This document shows positions 1 to 13,116 of a stretch of DNA of 64,000 nt, piece after piece. The position numbers and the translations under genes were made by a program. Under the pieces are notes generated by a model that saw only the letters and a program-made list of their open reading frames with translations, was not told the DNA's origin and ran no database searches. The DNA comes from Thunnus maccoyii (Eukaryota > Chordata > Actinopteri > Scombriformes > Scombridae), in assembly GCF_910596095.1 (NCBI RefSeq), contig NC_056534.1, forward strand, positions 36,441,588 to 36,505,587, given 5' to 3'. Each line of letters begins with the position of its first letter. The stretch's first letter is position 1.

Positions 1-142
1 ATGGGGGCCTGGCCACCATCTTGGAGACAGCCTTCAGGCCAACACCACCAACCTGCTGACATGACCCTCCCCCACGACTATCTGTATGACCTTTACGCTG
101 TGTGTAACCATCATGGAGGGATGCACGGTGGACACTATACTG
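1..142 (+). CDS. usp43: usp43 exon with catalytic His box (left edge outside window)
   Basis: Open from base 1 in frame 1. It encodes YLYDLYAVCNHHGG and the catalytic histidine in GGHYT. The donor is GTAAGG at 143, after the first base of the next codon (phase 1). The ATG at base 1 is internal coding sequence and should not be read as a start. Confidence 0.9.
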
Positions 143-3100
143 GTAAGGAAGTGGGTGGCATAATACGTTATTTACTACATGATAATTCAACCTGTTACGG
201 GTTTTCTTTGCCACATTGTCGAGTGAATGCACATGACTACAAGTGCCAAAACAATTGGCACTTGTAGTCAGCCTGAATTATTAGTTTTGAAACTGCCGCA
301 TAATATTTTTAACAGGATTTTTACACTTCATTATGAGGTTTTTTTATAGTCTGACACACTAAAGTAGTATTTAGAAAGACAAATGGGAGCCTGGAGTCAC
401 TATTTTGATCAGAACCTAATTGCAAACATCTTACAACAGGCACAGTCCACAGACTTAACTGAAACAAACAGCACCCTAACATTGGTATTAGGGCTGTCAT
501 GTGCCTTTGGACGGTCAAAGTATGTAAGGTGGACAACAATTTGTTTAGCTCCAACTTCAAATCCCGAGTTGTTGATCAGCTGTCGACATGCTTTTTATGT
601 CAAAATCACAAAACTGATGAACAACCTTGTCATTGCAACTAGTATAACAACATAACAGTATTTATCCAAATCCTTTACATGCACTTACAGCAGTCATTCA
701 CATTATTTACTGTCTCCCTGTAAGTGGTATGTGGTGTTGATCAGGATGCAGAAGATATACAGTACAGTGATAAAACTCTCAGTATTATATTGTAGCTTTT
801 TCCATTTTCAGCTGATGCCGAAACCCAAGGAGATGTTAAGAAAAGTAGATGAGATCTATTGAAAATAATCTTGATGAATAGTACTAGTGATATTACTCTT
901 TTATACCTTCAGTGGCAGGATCCAATGAGGATGTCAAGGACAAATTCCTTACGTGAGAACTGAAAAACATTTTTTCGCAAGTGATGTTCTCTCCCACCGA
1001 TGGACTTCCTCTCTGGAAAGAACGGCACAGTAAAAATGTTTTAAAAAGTTTTTTAAGATTGAATAAAAGGCTTAAAAAGTGTCTAATTAGATACAATCCT
1101 TGGGCCACAATTTGGATTCCTAACAACCTCTAGACATTGGCTCAACAAACTTTGGTCAGTCCCCATACTCACACCAGTGGTAATTGCAAGTGAAATCCCT
1201 ACATGTCTGATGTATTTCCAGTAATTGCCAACAGAGCTTGTGCAGCTGTTGGGACTGACAGTGTGCAGACGATCTTCAGACCACTTGTGGACACTCTTGG
1301 TCAATGAGTTCAACGTAGAGATCCACTTCAAAATAAAACCTCAGAGGAACGTATACCCTGAGCTTTTGAGATACTGGTGACAGGCAGGATGGGAAATTTG
1401 ACACACAGGTGAGGCCAATCTGAGTCTGAAATTGCGGGGGATGCTTGATAAAGACACCCAACACTGAGCCTAATATGTGGGAGAATTGGAGAGAGCAGGT
1501 GGATGGGGTGGGAGTAGAGGAAGATGTGGTTGCCATGACAGCTCTCTCCTACAGTTGCATTCTGTCTCTGGGTCTTTTCATACTCATACACTATAACATG
1601 GACACAGCAGGGCGATGCGTAATTTACCTAAAATAAAAATTGAATATAGAAATTGTAGTTTGTCCATCTGTTACCATCTGACAGATGGAATAAACAGACA
1701 GCAGCCGATCCATTCTCCTGAAACCCCTCATGGTTCATACAGTATGCATGTCTGTTTACTGAAGGGTTATCTATGTATATCTACTTTTTCTGTGTGTCAT
1801 ACAGTGCGTCTAAACCTCTTTATTACAGGTCAGGGCTACTTGTGTAGTTTTCTTGTAAAGAACATTGAGTTTTTTATATTTTAAATATGTTGTAGATGTA
1901 GTGAAAGCATTGGGCCATGCCATAACTATTATCCTTTCGTTACTTCGTTACTCCACTGTTGTCCAAAATCAGTTGCAAACACATGAACAGCCATACGTTC
2001 CTTCACTGCAATGAACAAAGCTAGTAAAGTTTACTCTGAAAGAACTCTGCCGCAGCATCTTCGATCTCTAGAGAGCAGCTCCGCGTGTCAGGGAGTGGTT
2101 CTTTGTTTACATGGTGGTGCTATTTTAACAAGCTGAGAGAAAGATACAACACAAGCTGAGCTCATTACAAGGAAAGAAAAGGATGCCCAAGTTCAAACGT
2201 ATGGCTCCTCTATGTGTTTGTGGACAGCAGTGGAGTAGCACAGCATGGAGTGATAAGATGCTGTATTTGAGGCTGCAGCTTCAGGCAATATGTATTATAA
2301 ATTACTTGATTTGAGCACTTTCTCATCATTGCATCTAAGTTACACATGTTCATGTGTCCCTTGTTCAAAATTGTTTTAATTTTCTGATCCAGCTTACTGT
2401 AGGAACTCAGTGGACAGCCAGTGGTATAGCTATGATGACAGCAGCGTAGACCTGGTGCCAGAGGAGGAAATATGTACCAGAGGGGCCTACATCCTTTTCT
2501 ACCAGAGACGCAACACCATTCCTCCATGGTCGGCCAGTAGCTCCGTCAGAGGTATGCCACCTATGACTAGCAACCTGGCTAACAGAAGTCATTTTAATGG
2601 ATAAAAGAGCATATGTATGTGTGTAAATGCCCGTTAGTAGGACAGAAACTTATTCAATGTGTGTGCTTAAAAAATAAGTAATACAAATTACTAAAGAAGA
2701 GTCATTACATGTTCCCCGAGGCTAACGGAAATTAGAGTCGGCCCATATTCTTCTAAACATCCATACTTTTTGTTTTAACATTCACCAGTTATAGGACTCA
2801 CAACATGGACATCATGCAAAGTTATTCATTGCATGCTCCTGCTGGTGTCAGTAAATCGTGATTTTTTTAAAATTGCAGTTATAATAAAAAAAAAATACAA
2901 AATATGCACAGTAAATGCATATTTGCATAAGAGAAATAATTTGATGGCCTGTGAGCAATTCAATATTGGAATATTTGAAATACTAAGAATATAGATGTTT
3001 TTCTCGCCAGGGCTGACTCATGAATAATAGTAAAACATATGTTTTCTTGCCCAGCTCCTATAGAATATATGGACAGCACCGGGCACAAAGGAGAGGAGTG

Positions 3101-6100
3101 GACACAAAGAAACCAGTTAACCACATCTGTAGCATTTTGAGTAGTCAGAGCGTTTTCTTGAATTCCTGCCTCTCTGATTTTCTTCCTGTAATACTGGAAC
3201 CTTTTGTGCCTTGAAGCAAGTTCAGAGTCACACGTCGAGAAAAACAAGACTGAGCCAGCAGTTACCGAGTTTAAAAGTTGCATGTTAGAGGAGAAAAAGG
3301 GACTGTAACATGCCCTGAAAAAGTCTCACTGTATAGTCACTCTCAGAATCCAAACATAATACATAATGCACGTCTTAAATCACTTGAAATGATATATCAG
3401 GTTATATAACTTTAAATATTGACAGATATTAGAGAAGAAATCACATTATTAAACATAATTAGACACCACATGTGAGCTAAAATGAGACTCTAGGGGGCTT
3501 ATTATGTCCATTTTCTGCTTGTAGACCAGCATACTCTCTCCTGTATCATTGTGTCTCTGGTTTCGCTTTCCAACAATACTTCATATTATCTGTGGTTACA
3601 TTAGCAGCCACTGTAGGTGCCTACTCCATCGGGCCAGATGGAGCTCCTATCCACACATTTGTAATTCTGCGGTGACAAGAGTGCCTTCCCCCCCCCCCCC
3701 CCCCCCCCCCCCCCCCGCTTATTTTTGTCACTGGGGTAAAGATTTTGCATTCACAGACGAAAATTACTTTTTCAGAAATAATTTTAACAGAAGCACTTAA
3801 ACACCTGCGTACAATAAACCGATGACACCCTAGTGGCGTACGTTAATCATGACCCAGAAATGCCAAGCACCTGCTGGAAGGAAGAGTTGGGAAAGTGTGT
3901 GATACCATTTCATTTCAGTCTGTATCTGATGGATTCAATCAGAAGTCTGATCTTCTTCATTTTAACATCTTTTCCTCTACAGTCACAAAGACAACTATTT
4001 AGCCAAGTTAGCGGAATCCAGCAAACCCAGCTCCACACACAATGTTCAATATGTTCAATAAATATTCAAAGGTGTACCAGTGAAAGTGCAGAGTGCTTGT
4101 TCACACAATGCGTATTTTGCAGTGTGATTCAATGGATTCTGTGTTGAGTGTACAGGATATACTCTTTCAAAAACATCAAATATTGAAGAAGTGTGGTCTT
4201 GGGTTTGTCAAAGACAAGTTTAGAACAAATCTGAAAATCATCCTGTTCAAGGTCACAGAGGGCTGGAGCCTTTATTCTGGCCTCCAGCTGGTTACTGTAG
4301 GCTATACTAAGTGCTGGGCCATTATATGAATAAATGCATTCAGATATTATTCAACCACCAGATGAAAAGGCAGAAAGGAAGAGCAGAGAACACAATGGAG
4401 CAGTGAAAGGTTAGTAAGGATGGAATATGTTGGAGAGTCAGTGCAGTGTTAGTAAAGGTCAGTAAACATGTAACATTAGTACCATTCAAAAGGTCTCGAA
4501 CTACCAGCCTTAAAGCTGCTCTTTCAACACCAATAAAACCTTCCTTTGCTTCTTCATGGACTGTCTATATATATATATATACATACTCAACAGCACACAC
4601 TATCACTCAACAACCACCCAGATACATCAAAGAAGTGAGCAGAGCGTTACATATGATTGAATTTTTTCCATGCTCAAAAATAGCATGAAGCAACACAGCA
4701 CATATCGCTCCGCTGCCAATTCCACATTATACGCGTGAGAACGTATTTCAGCCAGTGATCGAGTTGCAGTTGATAAGAACGAAGTGCCGTCCCGTCTTCC
4801 ATTCCCTCTGTCATTAGTGTGCTCGTCTGTCCTATGATGCAATCCCCACCCGCATTTATTCCTTTTGAGGATATTTCCTCACTCATCTTTGGCAGTTTTT
4901 GATGTAACACAGCATCCACTCGAAAGAGGCGGAGATAAAAGAGCGATCTGCTCACGACTCGGCGGGAAAGACACGACACCTCAGTGGGTTTTATGTTCAC
5001 AGCGAAGGTTTCATTACCAATAAAAGTCAGATACGTGCAATGTTTTTCCACCTGCCTTTCATCACACGCTCATCCGTCTGTGTGTCATTTCTTCATGATT
5101 GAATGTTCACACGAGATTCAGCTTGTAGTGGAAATGCAATACAGATTTATACGCATGTAATTTACATAAGATATCTCCTGTGTATACGTTGAATTGATCA
5201 TAGTTTGCCTATATGAATTCAAGTTTAGGTAGTTCTATAATGCCGCAGTACTTCAAGAAGTGCTGACGTGTCCTTAAAGTTGCATCTTTATATGGGGGAT
5301 CAGCTTTGGATGTTGTGTTTGACGGGTCCTGATGCAGTGAAATGTGTTTAGGCCAAGATAAGTCCCGTCTCTCCAAGTTCAGTCAGCGATAGAAGATGGA
5401 ACAAGGAGAGTGCCTGTCTCCACTGTCAATCTATCCTCGCCTATACCACTCCACTGAAGAGACAGGACTCGTTCCCAGGGTCTATGAAGTCACAAAACCA
5501 GTTGAAAGAAATATTTACATGATGTAAACACACATGACATGTGTTTTCACAGTGATATGTGTCAGCCTTGGTCATACGCTTCTAGGTTTAGCACGAGTAT
5601 TGAATCTATTGATCTCCATATGCAGGTTAGTTTCACCACAGTACTTGCTGTATGTTTCTTGGGATGTGATGATGCATGAAGCTGTGAATGCAGGATTTAC
5701 AACAGTATATTCCAAGGACATGCTTTTTGAAGTCGGATTAGCCCGCTGAGAAGTTATTCACAGTAGCACTTGAGCAGCCCTTGAAAAGGTGCAGAGAGGT
5801 TTGAGTATCTGAGAAGCAAAACACTTATCATTTCAAAGACATGCAGACTAGTGGGGCTCCGCCGAAGCTAGGATGTGCAAAATGTGAAGAGCACTCAGCT
5901 CGGAGGCCGAATGACTAAGAGAGGAAACCCTTAAGTGTCATTTTAAGCTTATACATGGAGCTTCCACAGCAGGTGTATGAGGAGAATACTGATTAACATC
6001 AGAACAATAGAGTGTGATCCACAAGCTCTTTAATATTACACTTACTAGAATGTTTAAGAGACACTGGTATAAGACAAAGATAGAAAGTGGAGGGAGGTGA

Positions 6101-6407
6101 TGAGGAAAGAGCAAGTAGAGGCTTAATCGGGGGGAAATAAGGATAACAACAGACATACTGTGTGTATATATAGTTGCAAAGCTGTTAACAATACTCTACA
6201 CAACAACATGTCGGCTGGATGGTCGGAAGTGGACAGAGGAGAGTCAGCAGTAGCCGGGGGGGAAGCCGGCCTTTAAAGCACCAGCTGTTAGGCTGGAACC
6301 AATCAAATCCCTGTAACAACCAATCACACAATCAATCAATCACACAATCTTTCACTCAGCCAATCAGAGGAGCTCATTAGACATAGAGCTACCATAGCAA
6401 GTTCACC

Positions 6408-6444
<37 letters not shown>

Positions 6445-7687
6445 TCTACAAGCACACACACACACACACACACACACAGGGGGTTAAAGCACAGAATACA
6501 CAAATAGACAGAAAACGCTCACTATACAACCGCTGGGTTGTAACACCTCCATTTCTGACCTCCTTCTCAGCTCTGTCAATCACATATAATCAAGCCAAGA
6601 TGATATCTTATACCCTCTGTCATCTTCCATCGTGGTATTAGACTTTATACATTTTGATTTCAAGCTATAAGAGGTTTTTCCATGGCTGCTCAGTGGAGGG
6701 CGTGTCAGTATGGATACTGGAAATGGCAGAATGGCTCTAATCATTGACCAATAAAGATCCCCTTTTGTGTATATAGTACATGACTATATATGTCAGAAAG
6801 CACTTTTTTGTGCATCTGCTGATTGTACAGTATATTCACCAGAAATGCATATTTAGTTTGTTGATATTTTCCACATTCAAAATGTCAAGCACTGTATTGT
6901 ATCCGTTTCTACGTATGTCCTAATGATTTCCCACCTGCAGTAACCATCCTGTTTGTTTTGTCCACCTCATTATACTGCAGCTGTGTTAAATCAGTTTATG
7001 ACAATCCTCTAGTGTATGTTAAAAATGAAATGTGAAATGCACTGAGCAGTCAGACCTCAGAACAAACAACCACAAACACAACACGGCTCACTTTTTTTTT
7101 TTTTGTCTGTCTGCTACGTACTGTGTTAACACCAAACAAAGTCAGACTGCTCTAAAATGACCCCTCTCCTCTTGAGATGCTGAAACAGACAAGTGAAGTT
7201 GAGAAGAGTAAGACGCTCATTTCCTCAGGAAAACACCAGTCCTGGAGGAACAGATTTGTTTTTCTCTGCATTGTAAAATTTGAAACCTAATTTATGAGTT
7301 CTTCACAATTTGTAGTTTGTGTGTTGTGGTATTTCTCCTCGCTTCTCAGACCTTCCCATTTCAGATACAAAATAGCAATGCATCCATGGATGGAGGATGA
7401 ATGCAGCTGGAGGCAGCACATCTGTCAAATGAGATACTATTTTCCAGTCTAATTTAATTTTGAGGCAACTTCAAATACTCTTGCTGAGTTATAGCAATCG
7501 AACAGGACTTTAAAGGCCCAGAAAATCTATTTTCTCAATCATGTACTCGCTATGAGTGATGGAGTCCTGCATGAGCACCAAATTTTCTGCCAAATTTATA
7601 ACAGTTGGTTGGTTTTTTCACATGAGAGATATTTGTATTTGTGTTTTTGTGCTTTTTCACTGGTTTGAGAAAAAAAGTGTCACATAC

Positions 7688-7748
<61 letters not shown>

Positions 7749-10358
7749 TTGAATCAGAATATGATGACAATCATCAGATTGTTTGCTTACTTCACCAGCT
7801 CTGTCAATTAAATCTGATGAAACCTGCCCCTACAGTGTCCTAATGATGCTTATTTTGTGATAATTATTATTAAAAATAGGTTTGAAACCAAGTTTTCAGA
7901 GGCTTTAAATAATGGGTTGCACAAAACATGCTCTAAAACATTATTTATATTGTCCCCTTAAAATGTAATTATTCAGCACACAGTGTCCCATAGACTCATG
8001 TCCATGCATGCACAATAAACTGCTGTATGTTAAAGTGAATAAAAACTTAACGTATCATTATTGAATTTGTTGCTTGGCTTAGTTTGATCTGCATTCTGAA
8101 ATGATTAATAACACGCTGTTGCTGTTTACATTTCTAAAAATGTGTACAAAGAACGTGATAATCATTTTATTAAGGGAGTAAAACAGCATTCAGGTTATTT
8201 TTCAGATGAACATTTTTGCCTGATACATTGTCTGCTGCTCAAAGATCTACTATAGAAGAACTTCAGTGGGCATACATTATATTTATTTTTAATTTAATTC
8301 AAAACTCTTCATGAATGAAAGACATGTAGCAGCAGTGAAAACAACTTAATAGCGGCGATAAATGGCTTATGCCATTATGTTTTCCATAAACTAAGCCGAC
8401 CTTAGACGGCATAGAAGTAATGGTCTCTCCTGTGTGAACGTTTAATTTATTTTATTTTATTTTATTTTTATAATTGTGAGTACACTTAATACACATCTAA
8501 AAAATTAGAAAAAAGAATAATGTGACATAGTAATTTGGTTGGTGCTGTTATTTCTGTCCCCACATGTAATTTAACATAATCACAGTGTTGCAGTGATGCT
8601 GTTTCCATGCCAGCATGCTGCTTTTACAGTTTTGTTCATGACTAATCAGTAATCAGAGTTCCAGTTAAAGCTTTTCTCTGTCCAGTACTTGCACACATGA
8701 TTGTTTACATCTGTAATTTTCTCTTCTTCTGGAAACCTCCTCTCTCCGCCTGAACACAAAAATTAATTTATTTATGTTGAATCTTGAAACTTGAAGTACA
8801 CAACAGTATATAAAGCAGTATATAAGTATATTTTGCAGTTAATACCCCTGTACTTGTACTACTTAAAAAGAATTATTTTTACATTGCGGTATTATTACAT
8901 TACTTCTCTTCCCTCTGTGTGTCTCACAGGCTCCACAAGTTCATCAATGTCAGATCACTGGTTAATCCGGCTGACAGGCAACAGTAAGAGAGGCAGCCTG
9001 GTGTCTCGATCCTCCACCACCTGCCCGTCTTCCATACCCGACTCTCCCGAGTCTCCAGTCTTCCTTGACAATGGTTCTAAAGAGGAAAGAGGTAAAGGCT
9101 CCTAATCTATTTAGTGGCAAGATTAATACTGTGGACACGTTTTGCATCTAAATGTAAAAACTAAAATGTTTTCCTCTCTACATAATTGTTAGGGGGTTTT
9201 GAGCGCAGGCCATTTGTCAGGGGTCTTCAGGGACGCAGTGTGAGCATGCGAGCCCCCACCAAGACCAAGGACACCCTGAGCAAAGTGCTTCCCCTGCGAT
9301 GGTCCTTTGGTTCAAAGGACAGACGAAAACCTGACCCAGCACCTCCAGCGGTCCAAGATCCTGCCCCTGTGGAGCTGGTCCAGTACTTGGAATCTGGCCG
9401 GCGGCCCCGATGCACAAAGGATCCGATAGTAATGCTGATGAGCGAACCACGCAGCGCAAAGGAACCAGCTGAGGGCAAGACTGCAACCAATATCCGATCT
9501 TCCAGTGTTGGGAGTATAAGTTTAGTGGCTAAAGCAGGAGATGAGCCTGAGTCTCCACAGGTCCCAGAGGGCCAGAGGAGGCCAGCAGATAAAACAGCTA
9601 GCTTGAGACGCAGTAAGGGGAGCCAGACAAGAGATGAGGCCACCACCAATATCAGCAGTAGCTCTAGCAGCAACACCCTAACCAGGAGAAAAGATGCCAA
9701 GAAGCAGAGCTCCTCCAAAGCCCTCCCGGATACTGAGCCAAAAATGGGCTCCAGTGCTGGAGTGCAGCCCAGCTACAGCACTCCCAGCCTTCATGATGGG
9801 ACTCTGAGAAGACAAAAGGGAGACAGGGTTGATAGGGAGCATCACGGTGCATATGAAGGAAACTCTAAGCCCAAGAAAGGAGAAGTGCCCAAGAGTCATG
9901 AGGGACTGCTCTCTTTCTTCAAAGGTAACTTCCTGAAGAAGGATAAGGACCCAAGGAAGTCCAAGGAGAGTGAGTCAGGGAAGGGGGGAGGCGAGGATGG
10001 AGGCAGAAGGACTCTCTCTAGGCTGTCACTGTCCAACGGAGCAGCTGGAGGCGGAACTGGGGTGGAAGGCGGCAAGTCTTATGGCTCGGGCCATCTGGGC
10101 GATGAGCTGTCAAACGGGAAGTTGGGACGAACCAAGGCGTCTGACATCAAACGCTCCCAGAGCTCCTCCAACATCCCCACAAAGGCAGAGCAGAGCATGC
10201 GAAGGACAGCATCTTTACATCGTAACGGGATGTCTACAGCACCCGCACCAACGCGCAGCCTGACAACAGACAAACCATCTTACGGTACCCTGCAGAGGAC
10301 TCGTTACAGCACAACCTCGCTGGGACGCAAAAGGACAGTCCCTGAGTCCAGCTTCTGA
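1..10358 (+). CDS. usp43: Ubiquitin-specific protease 43, 3' part (four exons, 5' end outside window)
   Basis: Cysteine-protease deubiquitinase of the USP family. Visible exons are 1(or earlier)-142, 2393-2551, 8930-9091 and 9193-10358, all joined in phase 1 with GT/AG borders, giving about 540 C-terminal residues. The first two exons hold the end of the catalytic domain: the His box reads YAVCNHHGGMHGGHYT, and the Asp/Asn-side box reads QWYSYDDSSVD followed by GAYILFYQRRN. The catalytic Cys box lies upstream of the window. The rest is a Ser/Lys/Arg-rich, probably disordered tail. I chose USP43 over its paralogue USP31 because of STSSSMSDHWLIRL, PLRWSFGSK, VELVQYLESGRRPR and the terminal GRKRTVPESSF, which match human USP43 as I remember it. 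Human USP43 has been reported as a histone H2B deubiquitinase; that role here is inference. Convergent with the mchr1 gene downstream. Confidence 0.93.
143..2392 (+). other. usp43 intron
   Basis: Bounded by a strong donor at 143 and an acceptor at 2391-2392. I see no further exon, repeat family or RNA gene in it; short open frames here lack codon or homology support. Confidence 0.75.
2393..2551 (+). CDS. usp43: usp43 exon, end of USP catalytic domain
   Basis: Acceptor ...TCTGATCCAG, donor GTATGC at 2552. It supplies the YCRNSVDSQWYSYDD box (catalytic Asp/Asn region) and the last beta strand AYILFYQRR that closes USP domains. Phase 1 at both ends; 159 nt. Confidence 0.93.
3688..3716. repeat. 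Poly-C tract, 29 bp
   Basis: An uninterrupted run of C on the + strand inside the usp43 intron. Such tracts can form i-motif/G-quadruplex structures and are prone to length error in sequencing, so the exact count is uncertain. Confidence 0.95.
6409..6478. repeat. Compound microsatellite (GA)n ... (CA)n
   Basis: An interrupted GA tract is followed, after a few unique bases, by a CA tract. It lies in the large usp43 intron. Confidence 0.95.
7689..7744. repeat. (TG)28 microsatellite
   Basis: An uninterrupted TG dinucleotide tract in the usp43 intron; purine-pyrimidine alternation makes it Z-DNA prone. Confidence 0.97.
8930..9091 (+). CDS. usp43: usp43 exon after the catalytic domain
   Basis: Acceptor ...GTGTCTCACAG, donor GTAAAG at 9092, phase 1 at both ends. 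It encodes a Ser-rich linker starting GSTSSSMSDHWLIRL, a segment shared with mammalian USP43. The intron that follows is only 101 bp. Confidence 0.9.
9193..10358 (+). CDS. usp43: usp43 terminal coding exon
   Basis: A single long exon of 1166 nt ending in TGA at 10356-10358. It is rich in Ser, Lys and Arg with basic clusters such as KKDKDPRKSKESES, and looks disordered. Conserved islands are RPFVRGLQGRSVSM, PLRWSFGSK and the C-terminal SLGRKRTVPESSF. Basic-Ser motifs such as RRTASLHR are plausible kinase or 14-3-3 sites (inference). Long antisense frames over this exon are shadows. Confidence 0.93.
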
Positions 10359-11747
10359 CACAAAGATATTTCCCACATGCACAAAGCCTTTTAGCTGACA
10401 TCAAGTGAATGACGTCCAATCTCCAAGATCAAAGCAATAGAGCTCAATTCACAGTGGTACGCCTCTTTTGTTCCCAGAAAATGCACTGGCTGAAGAGGTT
10501 CGCGCCATGGAATTGAGAGACATGGAGCACATGAAAGGTGCTATAAAGCTTGGATATAAAGAGCAGAGAGCAGAACGAAATGATGTGACCTGTCCATCAA
10601 ATGTCAGAGGAAGTCCATTTCTATTCTGTTTTCTATGACTTAAAAAAACAAGTGCCTGAGCAACCTAATATGCAGTTTAGACCAATGAGTTTATGTCTGT
10701 TTAGCACTGGAAGCACGAAATCCCTTACAGACACATGCACACATACAAACATAATCTCTGCATTTGTGTCTTATCATTGTAGCGTGAGTGCTGGAATTCA
10801 TCACTCTATTTTTCTTACTGTTTGCTTACAATCAAGACACACTGATTGTGTTCATTTATAAGAATGTAATGTGTCCACTGGATTAACAGTGGCGCTCTGA
10901 GGCTGCAGATTATGATTTAATATCAATTATTCATCTCTAATCCCTTCTTTAATGTTTAAATTTTAAGTACAGGATGCCATCACAGAGGGCTTTGAACACA
11001 AGACTGAGTTTTCATAAAGCAGATTGTCTCTTTATGACCCTGAGTGGAGTTGTTGTTTATTCCACCTACAGTGGAAAGACCAGGACCTGTAATGAGTAAT
11101 TTTTGTAGGAGTTGTATTCTGTAGAGGCACTGAACTGGATTCTTAATTGTTGTTTGAATAATGACAATGAATCCCTACTAGGTCCAGGGGTGCTTTTCTG
11201 CAGCTGAGCTCACTAATCTCCATGTAGCGGAAGGGAACTAAAAGGTACATTTGTCTACTGTGAAGTGTAATATAAATGCAATATCCACTCTTAGAGGCTG
11301 TTTTACACCTTTTTATACTGTATATCATCAGTGAGTCATGTTAAATGTGTTCCATGAGGTCTCGCTGTTTCTTTCTTCTACTATTTCTGTGGAACCATTA
11401 TTTATTTCAGTTTCTGATTTCTTGTCCCCTCCATAACTTTATCAACTGTTATAAAACAGTTGCATTTAGCTGCGGGTTATGTGAAGACGGTGACCGGAAT
11501 TAGCATCAGAAGAGAGAGCGTGATTACTATTACCAGCTACTGTTGGTGGAGAAAATCAGCCTCCTCCATTGTTTTTTAAACCGTGTTTGTTGAATATCAA
11601 TTCTGAGAAAATTAGTCACCAGAACCCAACATTTAATGGGTTTTTTTTTTTTTGCAATTAAGCTTCACTGTAGCAGAGCTGGGAATATTACAGGCTAACA
11701 TTGACCACATTTGGCACATCTAAACCGAAGAGGGCAGGTGTTGGGCC
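10359..11747 (+). other. usp43: usp43 3' UTR and downstream flank
   Basis: No further coding sequence is visible. I found no AATAAA before about 11752, so the 3' UTR may run into the foldback element or use a variant signal. The transcript end is not determined from sequence. Confidence 0.5.
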
Positions 11748-11956
11748 GAAATAAATAAACAGCTCACACACTGCAGAGCTCCAATGTCCACTTATCATTT
11801 AATGCACCAAGATGATGTTTCAAGCCCCGCTGCTCTTCATCAGACTCCTATCCTCCAGTCTGATGAAGAACAGTGGTGCTCAAAACATCTCTGTGCAATA
11901 AATTTTAAATGGACATTGGAGCCCTGCAGTGTGCGAGCTGTTTATCTGCTTATTTT
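11748..11956. mobile_element. Foldback (long inverted repeat) element, about 200 bp
   Basis: The two halves are inverted copies. The left arm (about 11755-11846) contains AACAGCTCACACACTGCAG and CTCCAATGTCCA and ends CTTCATCAGACT. The right arm (11857 to about 11947) begins AGTCTGATGAAG and returns through TGGACATTGGAG and CTGCAGTGTGCGAGCTGTT. The loop at 11847-11856 is only 10 bp. The arms differ at scattered positions, as in an aged insertion. Transcribed, it would form a near-continuous hairpin of about 90 bp. It resembles foldback-type MITEs; the family is not identified. Confidence 0.85.
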
Positions 11957-13108
11957 GACAGTTAACAGAAAAAGAAATACACCACAAAACACCCAAATGC
12001 AAGATGTGTCAGTGTTTTTTTTTCCTTTATTATTCCTAGTCTGAACAATCCAATCACTCCTCTGTGAATCTGGCACAATGAAGGCTTAGCTGTGCACTTT
12101 GTCATTTCACTGCTTCATGGCTTGGAGTATTTTGATAAATTATAAAAGTGTTTATGTCCTGAGAGCTTAATTTACGGGGGAACATGCAGGCATTTTTTTT
12201 TTATTCTCCTAAGTGTAATCTGTGTTACTTATGCAGATTTTTACCTTCACCTTGCTACCTTTTTTCAACATCATCTTGCTTCACATTGAAGCAGTTGTTG
12301 TTCATATGTAGGAAATGCATAATAGAGTAACACTCTTCTATTTTTTTTTTTTGACCACTGTGCAGCTTCAACCAGAGCCACTTCCCTCAAGGTCACTTAT
12401 ATAAGCAGTGGAGGGAAAATCGAGTGATAATTTCATTTTCCACTCCATTAATTCAAATTGGTGATCTTGTAACAACAAGTCTTCTTCAGATTCTGGTTGT
12501 ACAGGATAGTAGCATAACAGACCAGTCGGATTTACTGCTGCAGTGATGTTTAAGTGTTGCATGCGCACTGAAATTCCCCCCATGACATATTAATGCCTTT
12601 ACTTTGATATTTGCACATTTAATTTGAGCTTTACACACAATGGGATGCTCTGAAGTAAATAACACTACTGCTAAAATAATAATAATCTATCACAATATGT
12701 GATAGAAGTTAATGAAGATATATTGAAGCATAAAGTAAAAGCTCTATATCAGCCTTACAACCCCCCCCCCACCCCCCCACCCCTTTTTTCAGGCACTGAA
12801 CAATCAATATGTTATAATAGAGTATTCACATGGATAATCTACTTCATGGTTGACTTTGTGGAAAGCAAAAGTCATTGAATAACCTCTGTCTTATTTGTTG
12901 TTTTCTGCTGAGTATTACAGCCTTCAGCTTCTTAAACGGAAGGAGGCATTCTTCCAACCCAACTCTAAATATCCTCAAACATTTTTTGTCTCTGCATTTA
13001 CAATAAATACACCATTCTGTTGAACTCACACAGTATAATATTTTGTTTCAAATTCCTTTTCTTTCTTCTATATTTCTTTGGAGTTCAATGAAATCTCATC
13101 TTTATATC
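11957..13108. other. Intergenic, no gene seen
   Basis: AT-rich sequence with short homopolymers and a C-rich stretch near 12770-12784. No exon, RNA gene or recognised repeat. Confidence 0.6.
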
Positions 13109-13116
13109 ATTGTGTC

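Larger units (their letters stand above)
2552..8929 (+). other. usp43 large intron with simple repeats
   Basis: A 6.4-kb intron. It contains a 29-C homopolymer (3688-3716), a GA tract (about 6409-6444) followed by a CA tract (about 6452-6478), a TG tract (7689-7744) and a TTTTA-like tract (about 8442-8470). A minus-strand open frame at 4674-5051 (125 codons) resembles nothing I know and is not annotated. Confidence 0.75.

Noticed and set aside
4674-5051. 125-codon minus-strand open frame in a usp43 intron
   Set aside because: No recognisable domain, no splice or promoter context, and unremarkable composition; likely a chance frame.
9227-9718. 163-codon minus-strand frame
   Set aside because: Antisense shadow of the usp43 last exon, caused by its Ser-rich codon bias.
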